Counted from the stretch's first letter, positions 24,486 to 32,618 are shown. The stretch is 32,618 bases of DNA from Psychromonas sp. Urea-02u-13 (GCF_002835995.1 NZ_PJBZ01000084.1:1-32618); one strand, 5' to 3'. The notes: a model not told the origin generated them from the letters alone. Numbers and translations are program-made.

Positions 24486-25340
24486 ATGAATTCAATATCT
24501 ACTTTTGCTTCTAAGTCAGCGTCTTTTTTTACTGTTTTGTTTATGCTTTTGGGCAGTTTTTTATTACTGCAAAGCAGCGCATATGCGCAACAAAAGGTGC
24601 TCGTTTTTGGCTTTGTGCCCCAGCAATCAGCGAGTAAATTAGTGGCCTTATGGCAACCGATTGTAAATAGTGTTGAGCAACAAACCGGTCTTACAATACA
24701 TTTTGCAACAGCGCCAACCATCCCTATTTTTGAACAGCGTTTAGCCAAGGGGGAATACGATATTGCTTACATGAATCCTTATCATTATGTTGTCTTTAAC
24801 CAAACGGTGGGTTATCAAGCGATTGCCAAGGCCCGCGACAAAAAAATCAAAGGCATTATTGTTGTGCCTAAAAACAGTAAAGTGACCGAGCTACAAGATT
24901 TACAAAACAGTACGTTAGCTTTCCCTGCTCCCGCTGCATTTGCAGCTACAATTATCCCACAATCAGATTTAGCTAATCAGGGCATAAATTATTCACCTAA
25001 ATACGTTTCATCACATGATTCTGTTTATCGGACCGTTGCCAAAGGTATTTATCCTGCGGGTGGTGGTGTGATGCGTACCTTTAAGAGTGTCGCACCAGAA
25101 GTGCGTGCACAGCTACGCATTCTTTGGACAACAGAAGGTTACACCCCCCATGCGATAGCGGTGCATCCACGTGTTGATAAGCTTGAGGTAGAAAAAATTC
25201 AACAAGCGTTAGTATTGGTCGAACAGAGTCCCGAGGGAAAACAGTTATTAAAGAAAATTAGTATCCATGGCTTTGAAGCTGCAGTAGACAGTCAATGGAA
25301 TGATATTCGCCAGCTACAACTTAAACAATTAGATAAATAA
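24486..25340 (+). CDS. PhnD-family periplasmic binding protein, probably a sensory partner
   Basis: A 284-residue protein with a signal peptide (residues about 15-36, ending SSAYA). It has a PhnD/phosphate-phosphite-phosphonate binding-protein fold: VLVFGFVPQQSASKLVALWQPIVN, then FEQRLAKGEYDIAYMNPYHYVVF, LAFPAPAAFAATIIPQSDL and VASHDS-like SSHDSVYRTVAKGIYPAGGG. No ABC permease or ATPase is nearby. Instead, a hybrid histidine kinase starts 2 bp after its stop. This arrangement is typical of binding proteins that present a ligand to a sensor kinase (as in TorT-TorS or LuxP-LuxQ). AAGGATAA precedes ATG, and 50 bp separate it from the sypE-like gene. The ligand is unknown. Confidence 0.85.
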   Translation: MNSISTFASKSASFFTVLFMLLGSFLLLQSSAYAQQKVLVFGFVPQQSASKLVALWQPIVNSVEQQTGLTIHFATAPTIPIFEQRLAKGEYDIAYMNPYHYVVFNQTVGYQAIAKARDKKIKGIIVVPKNSKVTELQDLQNSTLAFPAPAAFAATIIPQSDLANQGINYSPKYVSSHDSVYRTVAKGIYPAGGGVMRTFKSVAPEVRAQLRILWTTEGYTPHAIAVHPRVDKLEVEKIQQALVLVEQSPEGKQLLKKISIHGFEAAVDSQWNDIRQLQLKQLDK

Positions 25341-25341
25341 T

Positions 25342-28300
25342 ATGAGTTTTCGATTAAAAACAATCATTGGTATTGCATTAATTCAAACCGTTTTGTTAAT
25401 AGGTTTGATTGTCAGTGGCATGAGTTATTTAAAACGTACTCATGAATTACACTTACAGCAACGCATAGAAAGTACTTCTATTCTCTATAGCCATGCGCTT
25501 AAAGATGCCGTGTTAAGTACTGATTTAGCGACCATTGAAAGTTTTGTTGAAGACTCCTTAAATATCCCCGATATTGTTTATGTCCGCATTAGTAATAACG
25601 ATCATGTATTTTCTGAAGGCGGTGACCTGACATTATTGTCTGCACTCAAAAATCATGATTTCAGTCTGGCTGATGTTAACGATGGTGTTTTTGATCTTGA
25701 AATTAAAATAAATAATGGCGTGCAAACTTATGCTCAGATTGAGATCGGTTTATCTACACAACATATCGAACGTACATTAGTTGAAGCACAACGATGGGCA
25801 ATTGCACTGGCATTCTTAGTGGTTGTATTAGTGGCTATCTTTTCATATGTCTTAGGCACTTATTTAACACAGAGCTTACAGCGCTTAAAAAACGCATCAG
25901 AAACCATCGCCAGTGCTGGGCCTGGTCATCAAATTGAGATTCAAGGTAATGACGAAATTTCAGAAGTAGGGCATGCCTTAAATCACATGTCATCTACCTT
26001 AGCGGTTAGTTATAAAAAATTATCTCAGAGTATTGAATCAGAAAGAAAAATGGCATCACTGGCACACAGTAATCAAGCTAAAAATCACGCTATTTTAACC
26101 GCGTCTTTAGATGCCATCATCACCATTGATCAAGCGGGTATGGTGGTTGATTATAATAGTGTGGCCGAGAAAATATTTGGTTGGGCTTATGATGAGATTT
26201 TTGGAAATTGCCTTTCTGACTTTATTATTCCTAAGCATAAACGCCATGCACATCATCATGGTATCGAAGCATATTTATTAACTAAAAAATCGGCGGTCAT
26301 TAACCAACGTTTAGAACTGACCGCGCAGCACAAAGATGGTCACCACTTCCCCATTGAAATTAATATTTCTCCGATTGAGTTTGATGGCGGCATTATGTTT
26401 ACTGCTTTTATTCGCGATATTACTACACGTTTGCAGGCGGAAACTGAATTACGTTTAGCGGCCAGTACGTTTGAGTCGAGCGAAGCGATCTTTATTTGTA
26501 ATGCACAGGCCAATATTATTCGTACAAATCACGCGTTTACCGCGATTACCGGTTATACAAATGAAGATGTATTAGGTAAAAATCCAAGTGTTTTATCTTC
26601 CGGGCAATACCCTAATCAATTTTATGAAAATATGTGGGATAGCTTGGCAAAAGAGGGGCAGTGGAGCGGTGAAATTAACAATAAACGCAAAGACGGTGAA
26701 ATCTATCCGGAGTATTTGAATATTTCATCGATTAAAGATGCAAAGGGAGAAATTACGCATTATATCGCCCATTCAATGGATATCAGTGAGCAAAAACAAA
26801 ATGAGGAAAACCTGCGTAAAGCACGCATTGAAGCGGATGCGAGTAATGAGTCAAAAAGCCGTTTCTTAGCGTCGATGAGTCATGAAATACGTACGCCAAT
26901 GAATGCCGTGTTAGGTATTTTAGGTTTATTAAAAGACTCTCCTCTCAATGAAAAACAGCACTCCTTTGTCAGTACTGCCCGTGACTCTGGCGAATTATTG
27001 TTAACCATTATTAATGATATTCTTGATTTTACAAAAATGGATGTCGGTAAATTACAATTAGAAAATAGTCACTTTGATTTACACCTGTTATTAGAAAACT
27101 GCATACAATTATTGCAACACCTTGCGCAGAAAAAGTCCCTGCAATTATCCTTATTATTAGCCCCTGATTTACCGCAATACGTTAAAGGTGACCCCGATAG
27201 AATCCGTCAAATACTGATTAACCTGATCAACAATGCTATTAAATTTACCGATCAAGGGCGCATTGATGTATTGGTTGACCTCAAAAGTACGTCCTTGCAA
27301 GGCTTCACTTTAGTGTGCCAAGTACGTGATACGGGCATTGGCATTCGCCAAGAAAATCAGCATCTTTTATTTGAAGAATTTACTATGGTTGATCAAACTC
27401 ATTCACGTTTATACGAAGGTGCTGGGTTAGGGCTCGCTATTTGCAAGCGCTTAGTGACACTCATGAATGGCGAAATTAGCGTGACCAGCGAGTTTGATAA
27501 AGGCAGCACATTTGAATTCTTCATTGATGTTAATGCCAGCGAGAAAGACGAGATTAACAGTGTGTTACGAGCAGAAAACACCTTACAGATGCCAACGCCT
27601 AATACACGTATTTTATTAGCAGAGGATAATCCCGCTAACCAAATGGTGATTAAAAGCATTCTTGAATTTGCGCAACTGAGTGTCGATGTTGTTTCTAATG
27701 GTTATGAAGCCATTGAGGCCGTGCAGCAAATCCCTTATGACATCGTATTAATGGATATTTCCATGCCCGGTATGGATGGCATGCTTGCCACCCAAGCGAT
27801 TCGTGCTTTATCAACCGAGGTTGCCAATATCCCGATTGTTGCGCTAACTGCCCACTCATTAAATGGCGACAAAGAACGTTTTGTGGCCGCCGGAATGAAT
27901 GATTATTTAAGTAAACCGATTGATCGTATTGCCACGCTTAATTGCATCGCTTTTTGGACTAAAGACAGTTCGCCTGAAAAAGGTTTATCGACATTAAATA
28001 GTGAGGTTAAAGTCCTCTCTAAAAGCTTTTCAGACTATGCCTTAGTTGATGAATCGGTATTGAAGCAACTGGTTATTGATACCAGTGCCAGTACGGTTAG
28101 CGAATTGATCGCGCTTTATATTGTAGAAAGTAAACAATGCCTAGAGGTCATTAAAAAGGCGCTTGAAGAGCAAGATATGACTAGCCTCGCTTTTGAAGTT
28201 CACAGTATTAGTAGCAGCGCCTTGGCCCATGGTAATAGCAGACTCGGAGAACAGGGGCGTTATATTGAACAGCTTTGCCGTACTGATAAAGCGCAACAGG

Positions 28301-28383
28301 CGATCAATAGTACCAATGAATTTGTCATCACGGCGGTCGCCTCTTTCAGTAAGTTACAGCAACGTGCACAACAAGGTTTTTAA
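25342..28383 (+). CDS. Hybrid sensor histidine kinase (periplasmic sensor, HAMP, two PAS, HisKA, HATPase, receiver, Hpt)
   Basis: A 1013-residue kinase. It has membrane helices at about 7-29 and 152-173 around a 120-residue periplasmic domain, HAMP (about 174-225), PAS 1 (about 245-360; LDAIITIDQAGMVVDYN), PAS 2 (about 370-485; SSEAIFICNAQANIIRTN), HisKA with His514 in SMSHEIRTPMN, HATPase (about 615-735; LINNAIKFTD, DTGIG, GLGLAICKRL), receiver with Asp805 in LMDISMPGMDG and a C-terminal Hpt domain with His954 in VHSISSSALAHG. The layout resembles V. fischeri RscS, which feeds the Syp phosphorelay. It probably senses through the adjacent PhnD-like protein and passes phosphate to a response regulator, the likely targets being the SypE-like receiver and an unseen SypG-like activator. 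Confidence 0.9.
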   Translation: MSFRLKTIIGIALIQTVLLIGLIVSGMSYLKRTHELHLQQRIESTSILYSHALKDAVLSTDLATIESFVEDSLNIPDIVYVRISNNDHVFSEGGDLTLLSALKNHDFSLADVNDGVFDLEIKINNGVQTYAQIEIGLSTQHIERTLVEAQRWAIALAFLVVVLVAIFSYVLGTYLTQSLQRLKNASETIASAGPGHQIEIQGNDEISEVGHALNHMSSTLAVSYKKLSQSIESERKMASLAHSNQAKNHAILTASLDAIITIDQAGMVVDYNSVAEKIFGWAYDEIFGNCLSDFIIPKHKRHAHHHGIEAYLLTKKSAVINQRLELTAQHKDGHHFPIEINISPIEFDGGIMFTAFIRDITTRLQAETELRLAASTFESSEAIFICNAQANIIRTNHAFTAITGYTNEDVLGKNPSVLSSGQYPNQFYENMWDSLAKEGQWSGEINNKRKDGEIYPEYLNISSIKDAKGEITHYIAHSMDISEQKQNEENLRKARIEADASNESKSRFLASMSHEIRTPMNAVLGILGLLKDSPLNEKQHSFVSTARDSGELLLTIINDILDFTKMDVGKLQLENSHFDLHLLLENCIQLLQHLAQKKSLQLSLLLAPDLPQYVKGDPDRIRQILINLINNAIKFTDQGRIDVLVDLKSTSLQGFTLVCQVRDTGIGIRQENQHLLFEEFTMVDQTHSRLYEGAGLGLAICKRLVTLMNGEISVTSEFDKGSTFEFFIDVNASEKDEINSVLRAENTLQMPTPNTRILLAEDNPANQMVIKSILEFAQLSVDVVSNGYEAIEAVQQIPYDIVLMDISMPGMDGMLATQAIRALSTEVANIPIVALTAHSLNGDKERFVAAGMNDYLSKPIDRIATLNCIAFWTKDSSPEKGLSTLNSEVKVLSKSFSDYALVDESVLKQLVIDTSASTVSELIALYIVESKQCLEVIKKALEEQDMTSLAFEVHSISSSALAHGNSRLGEQGRYIEQLCRTDKAQQAINSTNEFVITAVASFSKLQQRAQQGF

Positions 28384-28498
28384 TCGCTAAACAACAGAAA
28401 TTGATATCAGAACAGTTTCAGAATACGTTATTTAAACGCGTTATAAAGCGTGATTGTTACCCTAAATTTAAGTAATAAATACAATGAGGAGTATCGCC

Positions 28499-30331
28499 AT
28501 GTGTGGAATCGTAGGTGCAGTAGCACAAAGAGACATCGCTGAAATACTAGTTGAAGGTTTACGCCGTTTAGAGTATCGCGGTTATGATTCTGCGGGTATT
28601 GCGGTGGTTGACGGACAAAGTAACTACCAACGTTTACGTCGCTTAGGCAAAGTGAATGAATTAGCACAGGTAACCAAAAATACCTCTGTGATTGGTGGCA
28701 CGGGTATCGCACATACACGCTGGGCAACACATGGCGAACCCTCTGAAGCTAACTCTCATCCACATGTCTCGGGCGATATTACTATTGTTCATAACGGTAT
28801 TATTGAAAATCATGTGCCATTACGTACATTATTAGAAAGCCGTGGTTATCAGTTTTTATCACAAACAGATTCTGAAGTTATTGCGCATTTGGTTGAATGG
28901 GAATTAAAAAGCGCTACAACATTAATTGAAGCCGTACAAAAAACAGCCGCACAACTTGAAGGTGCTTATGGCGCTGTAGTAATGAATCGACTTGATCCCA
29001 AACGTTTAGTGGTTGCGCGCTCTGGAAGCCCAATTGTGATTGGTTGTGGTGTGGGTGAAAACTTCTTAGCTTCGGACCAATTGGCGCTTTTAAATGTAAC
29101 CCGCCGTTTTATGTTTCTTGAAGAGGGGGACATTGCTGAAATCACCCGTCATGAGATTAATATTTATGATGCCAGTGGAGAGCAAGTTGAACGTGAAATA
29201 ACGGAATCGAATGTTGAACAAGATGCCGGCGACAAAGGTAAGTTTCGCCACTTTATGCAAAAAGAGGTCTACGAACAACCCACTGCCATTATCAATACCA
29301 TGGAAGGCAGAATTAGACCGGGTGAAGTGATCACTGAAAGTATTGGTGTGCACGCCGTTGAAATTTTGAAGAAGGTTGAGCACGTGCAGATTATTGCCTG
29401 TGGTACTTCGTATAATGCTGGCATGACCGCAAGGTATTGGTTTGAATCATTAGCGGGTGTAAGTTGTGATGTGGAAATAGCCTCTGAATTTCGTTATCGC
29501 CAATTTGTAACTCGACCAAATAGTCTGTTGATTACTATTTCACAGTCCGGCGAAACAGCGGATACTTTAGCCGCCCTACGTTTAGCCAAAGAGCGTGGTT
29601 ATATGGGCGTGATGACAGTGTGTAATGTTGCCGGTTCTTCAATGGTACGTGAGTCTGATTTTGCTTTTATGACACGTGCGGGAACAGAAATTGGCGTGGC
29701 ATCAACCAAAGCATTTACCACTCAATTAACCGCCTTGTTAATGCTAGTGACTGCATTAGGTAAAGAGCAGAAACGTATTACACAAGAGAAAGAAAAAGAG
29801 ATTGTTGATGCGCTTTATGCGTTACCGACTCAAATTGAAAAAGCGTTGTCATTTGATAAACAAATCGCCGCACTCGCACCTGATTTTGCAGATAAAGAGC
29901 ATACCTTGTTTTTAGGCCGTGGTGAGTTTTATCCCATTGCAGTGGAAGCCTCTTTAAAACTGAAAGAGATTTCCTATATACATGCTGAAGCCTATGCCGC
30001 TGGTGAATTAAAACATGGCCCGTTAGCCTTGGTGGATGCTGATATGCCTGTTGTTGTGGTCGCGCCAACCAATGATTTACTTGAAAAATTAAAGTCGAAT
30101 ATTGAAGAGGTACGTGCACGCGGCGGTTTACTGTATGTGTTTTGTGCGCCTAAGGCGGGTTTTGAATCAGACCAAAGCATGAAGATAATTACCTTGCCTC
30201 ATGTGAGTGATATTACCGCACCAATCTATTACACCATTCCCATGCAGTTACTTGCATATCATGTGGCTTTAATTAAAGGCACGGATGTCGACCAACCACG
30301 TAATTTAGCCAAAGCGGTCACTGTGGAGTAG
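28499..30331 (+). CDS. glmS: Glutamine-fructose-6-phosphate aminotransferase (isomerising)
   Basis: A 610-residue enzyme making glucosamine-6-phosphate from fructose-6-phosphate and glutamine, the first step to UDP-GlcNAc. ATG 28499 gives [10 protein letters not shown], placing the nucleophilic Cys second, as required. The frame from 28484 would add five residues before Cys and is rejected. The glutaminase domain (about 2-240) shows [12 protein letters not shown] and [18 protein letters not shown]. Two SIS domains follow (about 285-425, with CGTSYNAGM and [14 protein letters not shown], and 455-600), ending in the invariant [17 protein letters not shown] lies before the start. The 115-bp gap after the kinase gene suggests its own promoter. 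It supplies amino-sugar precursors for wall, LPS and possibly the exopolysaccharide. Confidence 0.97.
   Translation: MCGIVGAVAQRDIAEILVEGLRRLEYRGYDSAGIAVVDGQSNYQRLRRLGKVNELAQVTKNTSVIGGTGIAHTRWATHGEPSEANSHPHVSGDITIVHNGIIENHVPLRTLLESRGYQFLSQTDSEVIAHLVEWELKSATTLIEAVQKTAAQLEGAYGAVVMNRLDPKRLVVARSGSPIVIGCGVGENFLASDQLALLNVTRRFMFLEEGDIAEITRHEINIYDASGEQVEREITESNVEQDAGDKGKFRHFMQKEVYEQPTAIINTMEGRIRPGEVITESIGVHAVEILKKVEHVQIIACGTSYNAGMTARYWFESLAGVSCDVEIASEFRYRQFVTRPNSLLITISQSGETADTLAALRLAKERGYMGVMTVCNVAGSSMVRESDFAFMTRAGTEIGVASTKAFTTQLTALLMLVTALGKEQKRITQEKEKEIVDALYALPTQIEKALSFDKQIAALAPDFADKEHTLFLGRGEFYPIAVEASLKLKEISYIHAEAYAAGELKHGPLALVDADMPVVVVAPTNDLLEKLKSNIEEVRARGGLLYVFCAPKAGFESDQSMKIITLPHVSDITAPIYYTIPMQLLAYHVALIKGTDVDQPRNLAKAVTVE
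30290..30331 (+). other. attTn7 target region at the 3' end of glmS
   Basis: The last codons of glmS encode [14 protein letters not shown], the conserved stretch whose DNA is recognised by TnsD of Tn7-like transposons, which insert about 25 bp beyond the stop. The coding sequence is intact. No tns genes are visible in the window. Confidence 0.55.
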
Positions 30332-30359
30332 GTTCAGCGTTATGTCTGTATTGCTGTCG

Positions 30360-30415
30360 GAAGATAAATAGGCCAGAAGAGAAATATGTATGAAGATAAA
30401 TATTTCAGAAGAGAA
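30360..30415 (+). repeat. Direct repeat pair just downstream of glmS
   Basis: Two 24-bp copies (30360-30383 and 30392-30415), each beginning GAAGATAAATA and ending CAGAAGAGAA with a 3-bp difference in the middle, are spaced 32 bp apart. They start about 28 bp after the glmS stop, close to the Tn7 insertion point. They may be a remnant of a Tn7-like transposon end (multiple TnsB-type sites) or simply a local duplication. Confidence 0.5.
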
Positions 30416-30540
30416 TAAAGCTTGATCATTTACAATGAAGTTTGTCTCTTTTGAGCATGTTTGCTGATCAGTTCAATACATTTTTTATCCCTTTTGCTGG
30501 TTGAAAAGCTAGGGCGCTAACGGCCCATTGCGAGTTAGAA

Positions 30541-30678
30541 ATGAATTTTAACTTGAAAAGGCAAGACGCGGCCCCATTGGTAATTTTAACATTGCTATGT
30601 TTATACCCAGTAATTGTGACGCTTTATCTCAATAAATCGAGTTATTACGACATCGTATTGCTTTTGTCGGAACTGTAA
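30541..30678 (+). CDS. Possible small membrane peptide
   Basis: A 45-residue frame in the 641-bp gap after glmS. It has a basic start (MNFNLKRQD) and one strong hydrophobic stretch (LVILTLLCLYPVIVTLYL, about residues 13-30), which would span a membrane once. There is no good ribosome site before ATG. It could be a real small protein or chance. The rest of 30416-30868 shows no other gene. Confidence 0.25.
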   Translation: MNFNLKRQDAAPLVILTLLCLYPVIVTLYLNKSSYYDIVLLLSEL

Positions 30679-30868
30679 AAACCGGCACTGTGAAGGTTAT
30701 TAATGACACTCATTTACTTTTCTAGAGAAAACAAAGTGTTGGGGGTATTTCGAAGATGAGTATAGACAACAGGGTGACGTGTTTTCCTGTTCACTATTTT
30801 AGAAATTTAACTCATAATTTATTGATTTTTTTTGTTTTGTTGATTATTCTGTTTTTTTAAATAATTAA

Positions 30869-30929
30869 TATATACAACATGGCTATTGTGGCGCTAGAAA
30901 GAGCTTTTTACGTCACTGTGTTGTATATA
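30869..30929. repeat. 11-bp inverted repeat before the first cassette gene
   Basis: TATATACAACA (30869-30879) and TGTTGTATATA (30919-30929) are exact inverted copies separated by 39 bp, followed by AAAGCTGTTAG. The GTTAG at 30935-30939 lies 34 bp before the next ORF, resembling the cassette boundary (GTTRRRY) seen after other attC sites, so this may be a degenerate attC-like site. A regulatory hairpin is the alternative. Confidence 0.4.
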
Positions 30930-30972
30930 AAGCTGTTAGTTTTACATCGAGTATAGAGGTCGAATAATTACA

Positions 30973-32043
30973 ATGGATGAGTTACATCAAAAGATTGATA
31001 AGTTAATTGAAGATCAATATAAAACACAAAAAAAGTTTGGAGAGTTAGCTCAACTTGCACAATTGTTTGAATTTGAGTTTTTAAACAAATTATACAATTT
31101 ACTTTCAGATGAATTTACTGGTCATTATAAAAAAAAAGCGATAGAGCTATCTTTAAGTTGGATTGATAAACGGCCACTGGCGTCATTTTGTGATGATACT
31201 TTTGACTATAATGGGAATAAGATTACGCAGAAGGTGGAAGTCGGTGACGTTGCATTTATGTTTCACCATCAGCTAGAAGCATCGGGGACTATTGTACAGG
31301 AAGAGTCGTATTCAATTTTAATGCAAGCTAAACGTTCAAACTCTAACAAAGAGCAAAAAGTCCCCGTCACACCGTCTAAAACTAAAAATAATAGTTCAGA
31401 AAAAGAATTTACATTATTAAGCAAATGGCCAACTTTTGATCTATACAAAACGTCTGCGAATAAAAAGTCTTGTCAAACGAAACTGAAACTAACAGAACTA
31501 GAAGATAACGACTCAAAGTATGCTTGGTATATGGTTTGCCCTCCGAGGAAGTTATGCCAATGGGATACAAGATGGATGTGCGCTCCTCCATTACGAGATT
31601 CAATTTTTGATGTGACTTTAGGTCAAATTTTTGAATCTCTATATCAAAGGAAAAAAATTAAAGGGTATAGCTCTGCTATTGGTAAACGTTTTAATTATAT
31701 TAGAACGTGGAAACACGGTCAGGACTCCTCAGGAATAAGTGCATGGGATACTTTAAATAATGAAATATTAGTGCAATGTAAAGAATCATCTTTACCGAAA
31801 CACTTATTTGGACATAATGCTGGGCAAAGAGTTAGAAGCGTTGACGAATATTTCGAACTGCTAGATGAGTTGTTATTAAAAGGTAAGATCAAGTTAAATG
31901 GATTTGATCGTGAAGAACAACAGAGTTCAAAAACTATTCTGGGTGATATATTAGGAGTAAACAATCCAGATGTTGATATAGAAAGTCTACTCAATGTAAA
32001 TGCAATGCCAGTGTTATCCGTTGCAATTATGTCGGTAGACTAA
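30973..32043 (+). CDS. Cassette-encoded protein of unknown function, PD-(D/E)XK-like signature
   Basis: A 356-residue AT-rich gene with no homology I recognise. The N-terminus (1-60) is helical and highly charged. A segment at about 88-121 reads KVEVGDVAFMF, then SYSILMQAKRSN, where Asp92 and Gln118-x-Lys120 fit the core of a PD-(D/E)XK nuclease (QxK variant) in a beta-strand context. A Cys/Trp-rich stretch follows (CPPRKLCQWDTRWMC, about 190-204), then basic helices (QRKKIKGYSSAIGKRFNYIR). An attC-like hairpin begins at its stop codon, so it looks like an integron gene cassette. Such cassettes often carry phage-defence or toxin genes; a nuclease role is only a hypothesis. No strong ribosome site is seen before ATG. 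Confidence 0.7.
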   Translation: MDELHQKIDKLIEDQYKTQKKFGELAQLAQLFEFEFLNKLYNLLSDEFTGHYKKKAIELSLSWIDKRPLASFCDDTFDYNGNKITQKVEVGDVAFMFHHQLEASGTIVQEESYSILMQAKRSNSNKEQKVPVTPSKTKNNSSEKEFTLLSKWPTFDLYKTSANKKSCQTKLKLTELEDNDSKYAWYMVCPPRKLCQWDTRWMCAPPLRDSIFDVTLGQIFESLYQRKKIKGYSSAIGKRFNYIRTWKHGQDSSGISAWDTLNNEILVQCKESSLPKHLFGHNAGQRVRSVDEYFELLDELLLKGKIKLNGFDREEQQSSKTILGDILGVNNPDVDIESLLNVNAMPVLSVAIMSVD

Positions 32044-32143
32044 AACTAACAAGGCGTTTAAACGGAACAAAAACAGTGGGTTACGTTTCGCTTCGCTACA
32101 CATTTTAACCCACTACTTTTGTCCGCTTAACGCGGCGTTATAA
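32044..32143 (+). other. attC-like recombination site 1
   Basis: Begins AACTAACAAGGCGTTTAA and ends CTTAACGCGGCGTTATAA. Long complementary arms (CGGAACAAAA...AGTGGGTTA with TAACCCACT...TTTTGTCCG) fold with a loop containing TTCGCTTCGC. Outer core-like boxes are AACTAAC (32044-32050, against RYYYAAC) and GTTATAA (32137-32143, against GTTRRRY), each with one or two mismatches. The overall form and the start TAACAA, end GGCGTTA, match Vibrio/Shewanella-type cassette attC sites. Confidence 0.75.
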
Positions 32144-32179
32144 ATCTTATGTGTTAACTATCAACAATGGAGATGTATT

Positions 32180-32500
32180 ATGGGAATTGGTTCAAATTTA
32201 GGTGTGGAAATAGCTGAGCAAGAACATCGCGAGGCTTTATTCGAAGAAGTGATTAATGAAGCGGCTGTTTTAGTAGCTACAAGTGATCATTCAAGAGAAT
32301 CTGCATATCAAGCGGCAAAGGATCTTAGTCTGGCGCAACAAGAGGCTATCGCAAAAGGCGAATATTCAGAAGATGAGGACTCGAACACAATGTCTTTCTT
32401 TGACTCGTCGCTAGAGGGAACTAGCATCCCCAGTGGAAAACACGCTCAGGTAAAAGCTATAGCGCAAGAGCTTAGAGAAAAATTCGAAGACGATTTATAA
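32180..32500 (+). CDS. Small acidic cassette protein, unknown function
   Basis: A 106-residue, strongly acidic, mostly helical protein (EIAEQEHREALFEEVINEAA near the start, LREKFEDDL at the end). A Ser/Asp/Glu-rich middle (about 63-86) is probably disordered. There is no signal peptide or membrane segment. AATGGAGATG precedes ATG at good spacing. It starts about 40 bp after the end of attC-like site 1 and stops inside attC-like site 2, the geometry of an integron cassette. No family is recognised. A regulator or antitoxin-like partner is possible but has no direct support. Confidence 0.7.
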   Translation: MGIGSNLGVEIAEQEHREALFEEVINEAAVLVATSDHSRESAYQAAKDLSLAQQEAIAKGEYSEDEDSNTMSFFDSSLEGTSIPSGKHAQVKAIAQELREKFEDDL

Positions 32501-32583
32501 CAAGTTGCTTAAACGGAAAAATAACAGTTGGCCATCGCTCCGCGATTATAGCCAACTATTATTTTCCGCTTAGCAAGTGACTA
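32495..32583 (+). other. attC-like recombination site 2 (3' core degenerate)
   Basis: TTATAACAAGTTGCTTAAACGG pairs with the 3' half CCGCTTAGCAAGTGACTA. The arms GGAAAAATAA...AGTTGGC and GCCAACT...TTATTTTCC flank a loop with CGCTCCGCG. The 5' core is TTATAAC (32495-32501). The expected 3' core appears as GTGACTA instead of GTTRRRY, so the site may be weakened or the cassette no longer mobile. Confidence 0.6.
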
Positions 32584-32618
32584 TGGTGTCAATTCTTAAT
32601 TCTGATTCATTTCAGGAG

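Noticed and set aside
24486-25340. Phosphonate uptake operon
   Set aside because: Only the binding protein is present; the next gene is a sensor kinase and no permease or ATPase genes are nearby.

Overview
The window reads as the chromosome of a marine, possibly cold-adapted gammaproteobacterium (Vibrionales/Alteromonadales-like, for example Psychromonas or a relative). The inference rests on AT-rich coding with heavy TTA leucine use, glmS, IS630 and integron-cassette style accessory DNA, and above all a large exopolysaccharide locus whose gene content and order closely resemble the Vibrio fischeri syp (symbiosis polysaccharide) locus. The genus assignment is a guess.

Layout. 1-511 is the 3' part of an IS630-family element. 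590-808 is a small conserved-looking unknown gene, followed by a palindromic interspersed repeat. On the minus strand, 3747-939 holds a secreted LruC-domain protein and a Gly-rich lipoprotein. From 4169 to 28383 all genes are on the plus strand and form the polysaccharide locus in blocks: a lone glycosyltransferase (4169); a sypIJKL-like block (two glycosyltransferases, flippase, polymerase/ligase; 5596-10842); a sypMNOPQR-like block plus an EEP-family hydrolase (acetyltransferase, glycosyltransferase, Wzz-like protein, glycosyltransferase, GT2, priming sugar transferase; 11129-18514); and a sypABCDE-like block (STAS protein, OmpA lipoprotein, SLBB exporter, CpsD-like ATPase, RsbW-receiver-PP2C regulator; 18775-24435). 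A PhnD-like binding protein and a hybrid sensor kinase (24486-28383) follow where sypF/sypG would be expected. glmS (28499-30331) comes next with its intact attTn7 region. The right edge (30973-32618) carries two small cargo genes, each followed by an attC-like hairpin, and looks like integron gene cassettes.

Regulation. Four plus-strand units (4169, 5596, 11129, 18775) each have a -24/-12 sigma-54 promoter with the exact GG-N10-GC spacing. Roughly 95-180 bp upstream of each predicted start lies a dyad or cluster built from TTTGCAATTTGC/GCAAATTGCAAA-type words. A weaker -24/-12 element (GG-N10-GT) precedes the divergent LruC gene and would share one of these upstream sites. This suggests one enhancer-binding activator, not encoded in the window, that drives the whole regulon, as SypG does for syp in V. 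fischeri although with a different site.

How it works together (inference). The priming transferase and glycosyltransferases build a lipid-linked repeat unit. The flippase, polymerase and Wzz-like protein move and polymerise it, and the six-SLBB export protein with the OmpA lipoprotein carries it out. The STAS/RsbW-PP2C partner switch and the binding-protein/hybrid-kinase pair control production. The LruC protein and lipoprotein may be co-expressed surface or matrix proteins. Oddities include a CpsD-like protein without the Walker A lysine, a polymerase whose C-terminus is encoded by an interspersed repeat, and a cassette gene with a PD-(D/E)XK-like signature.
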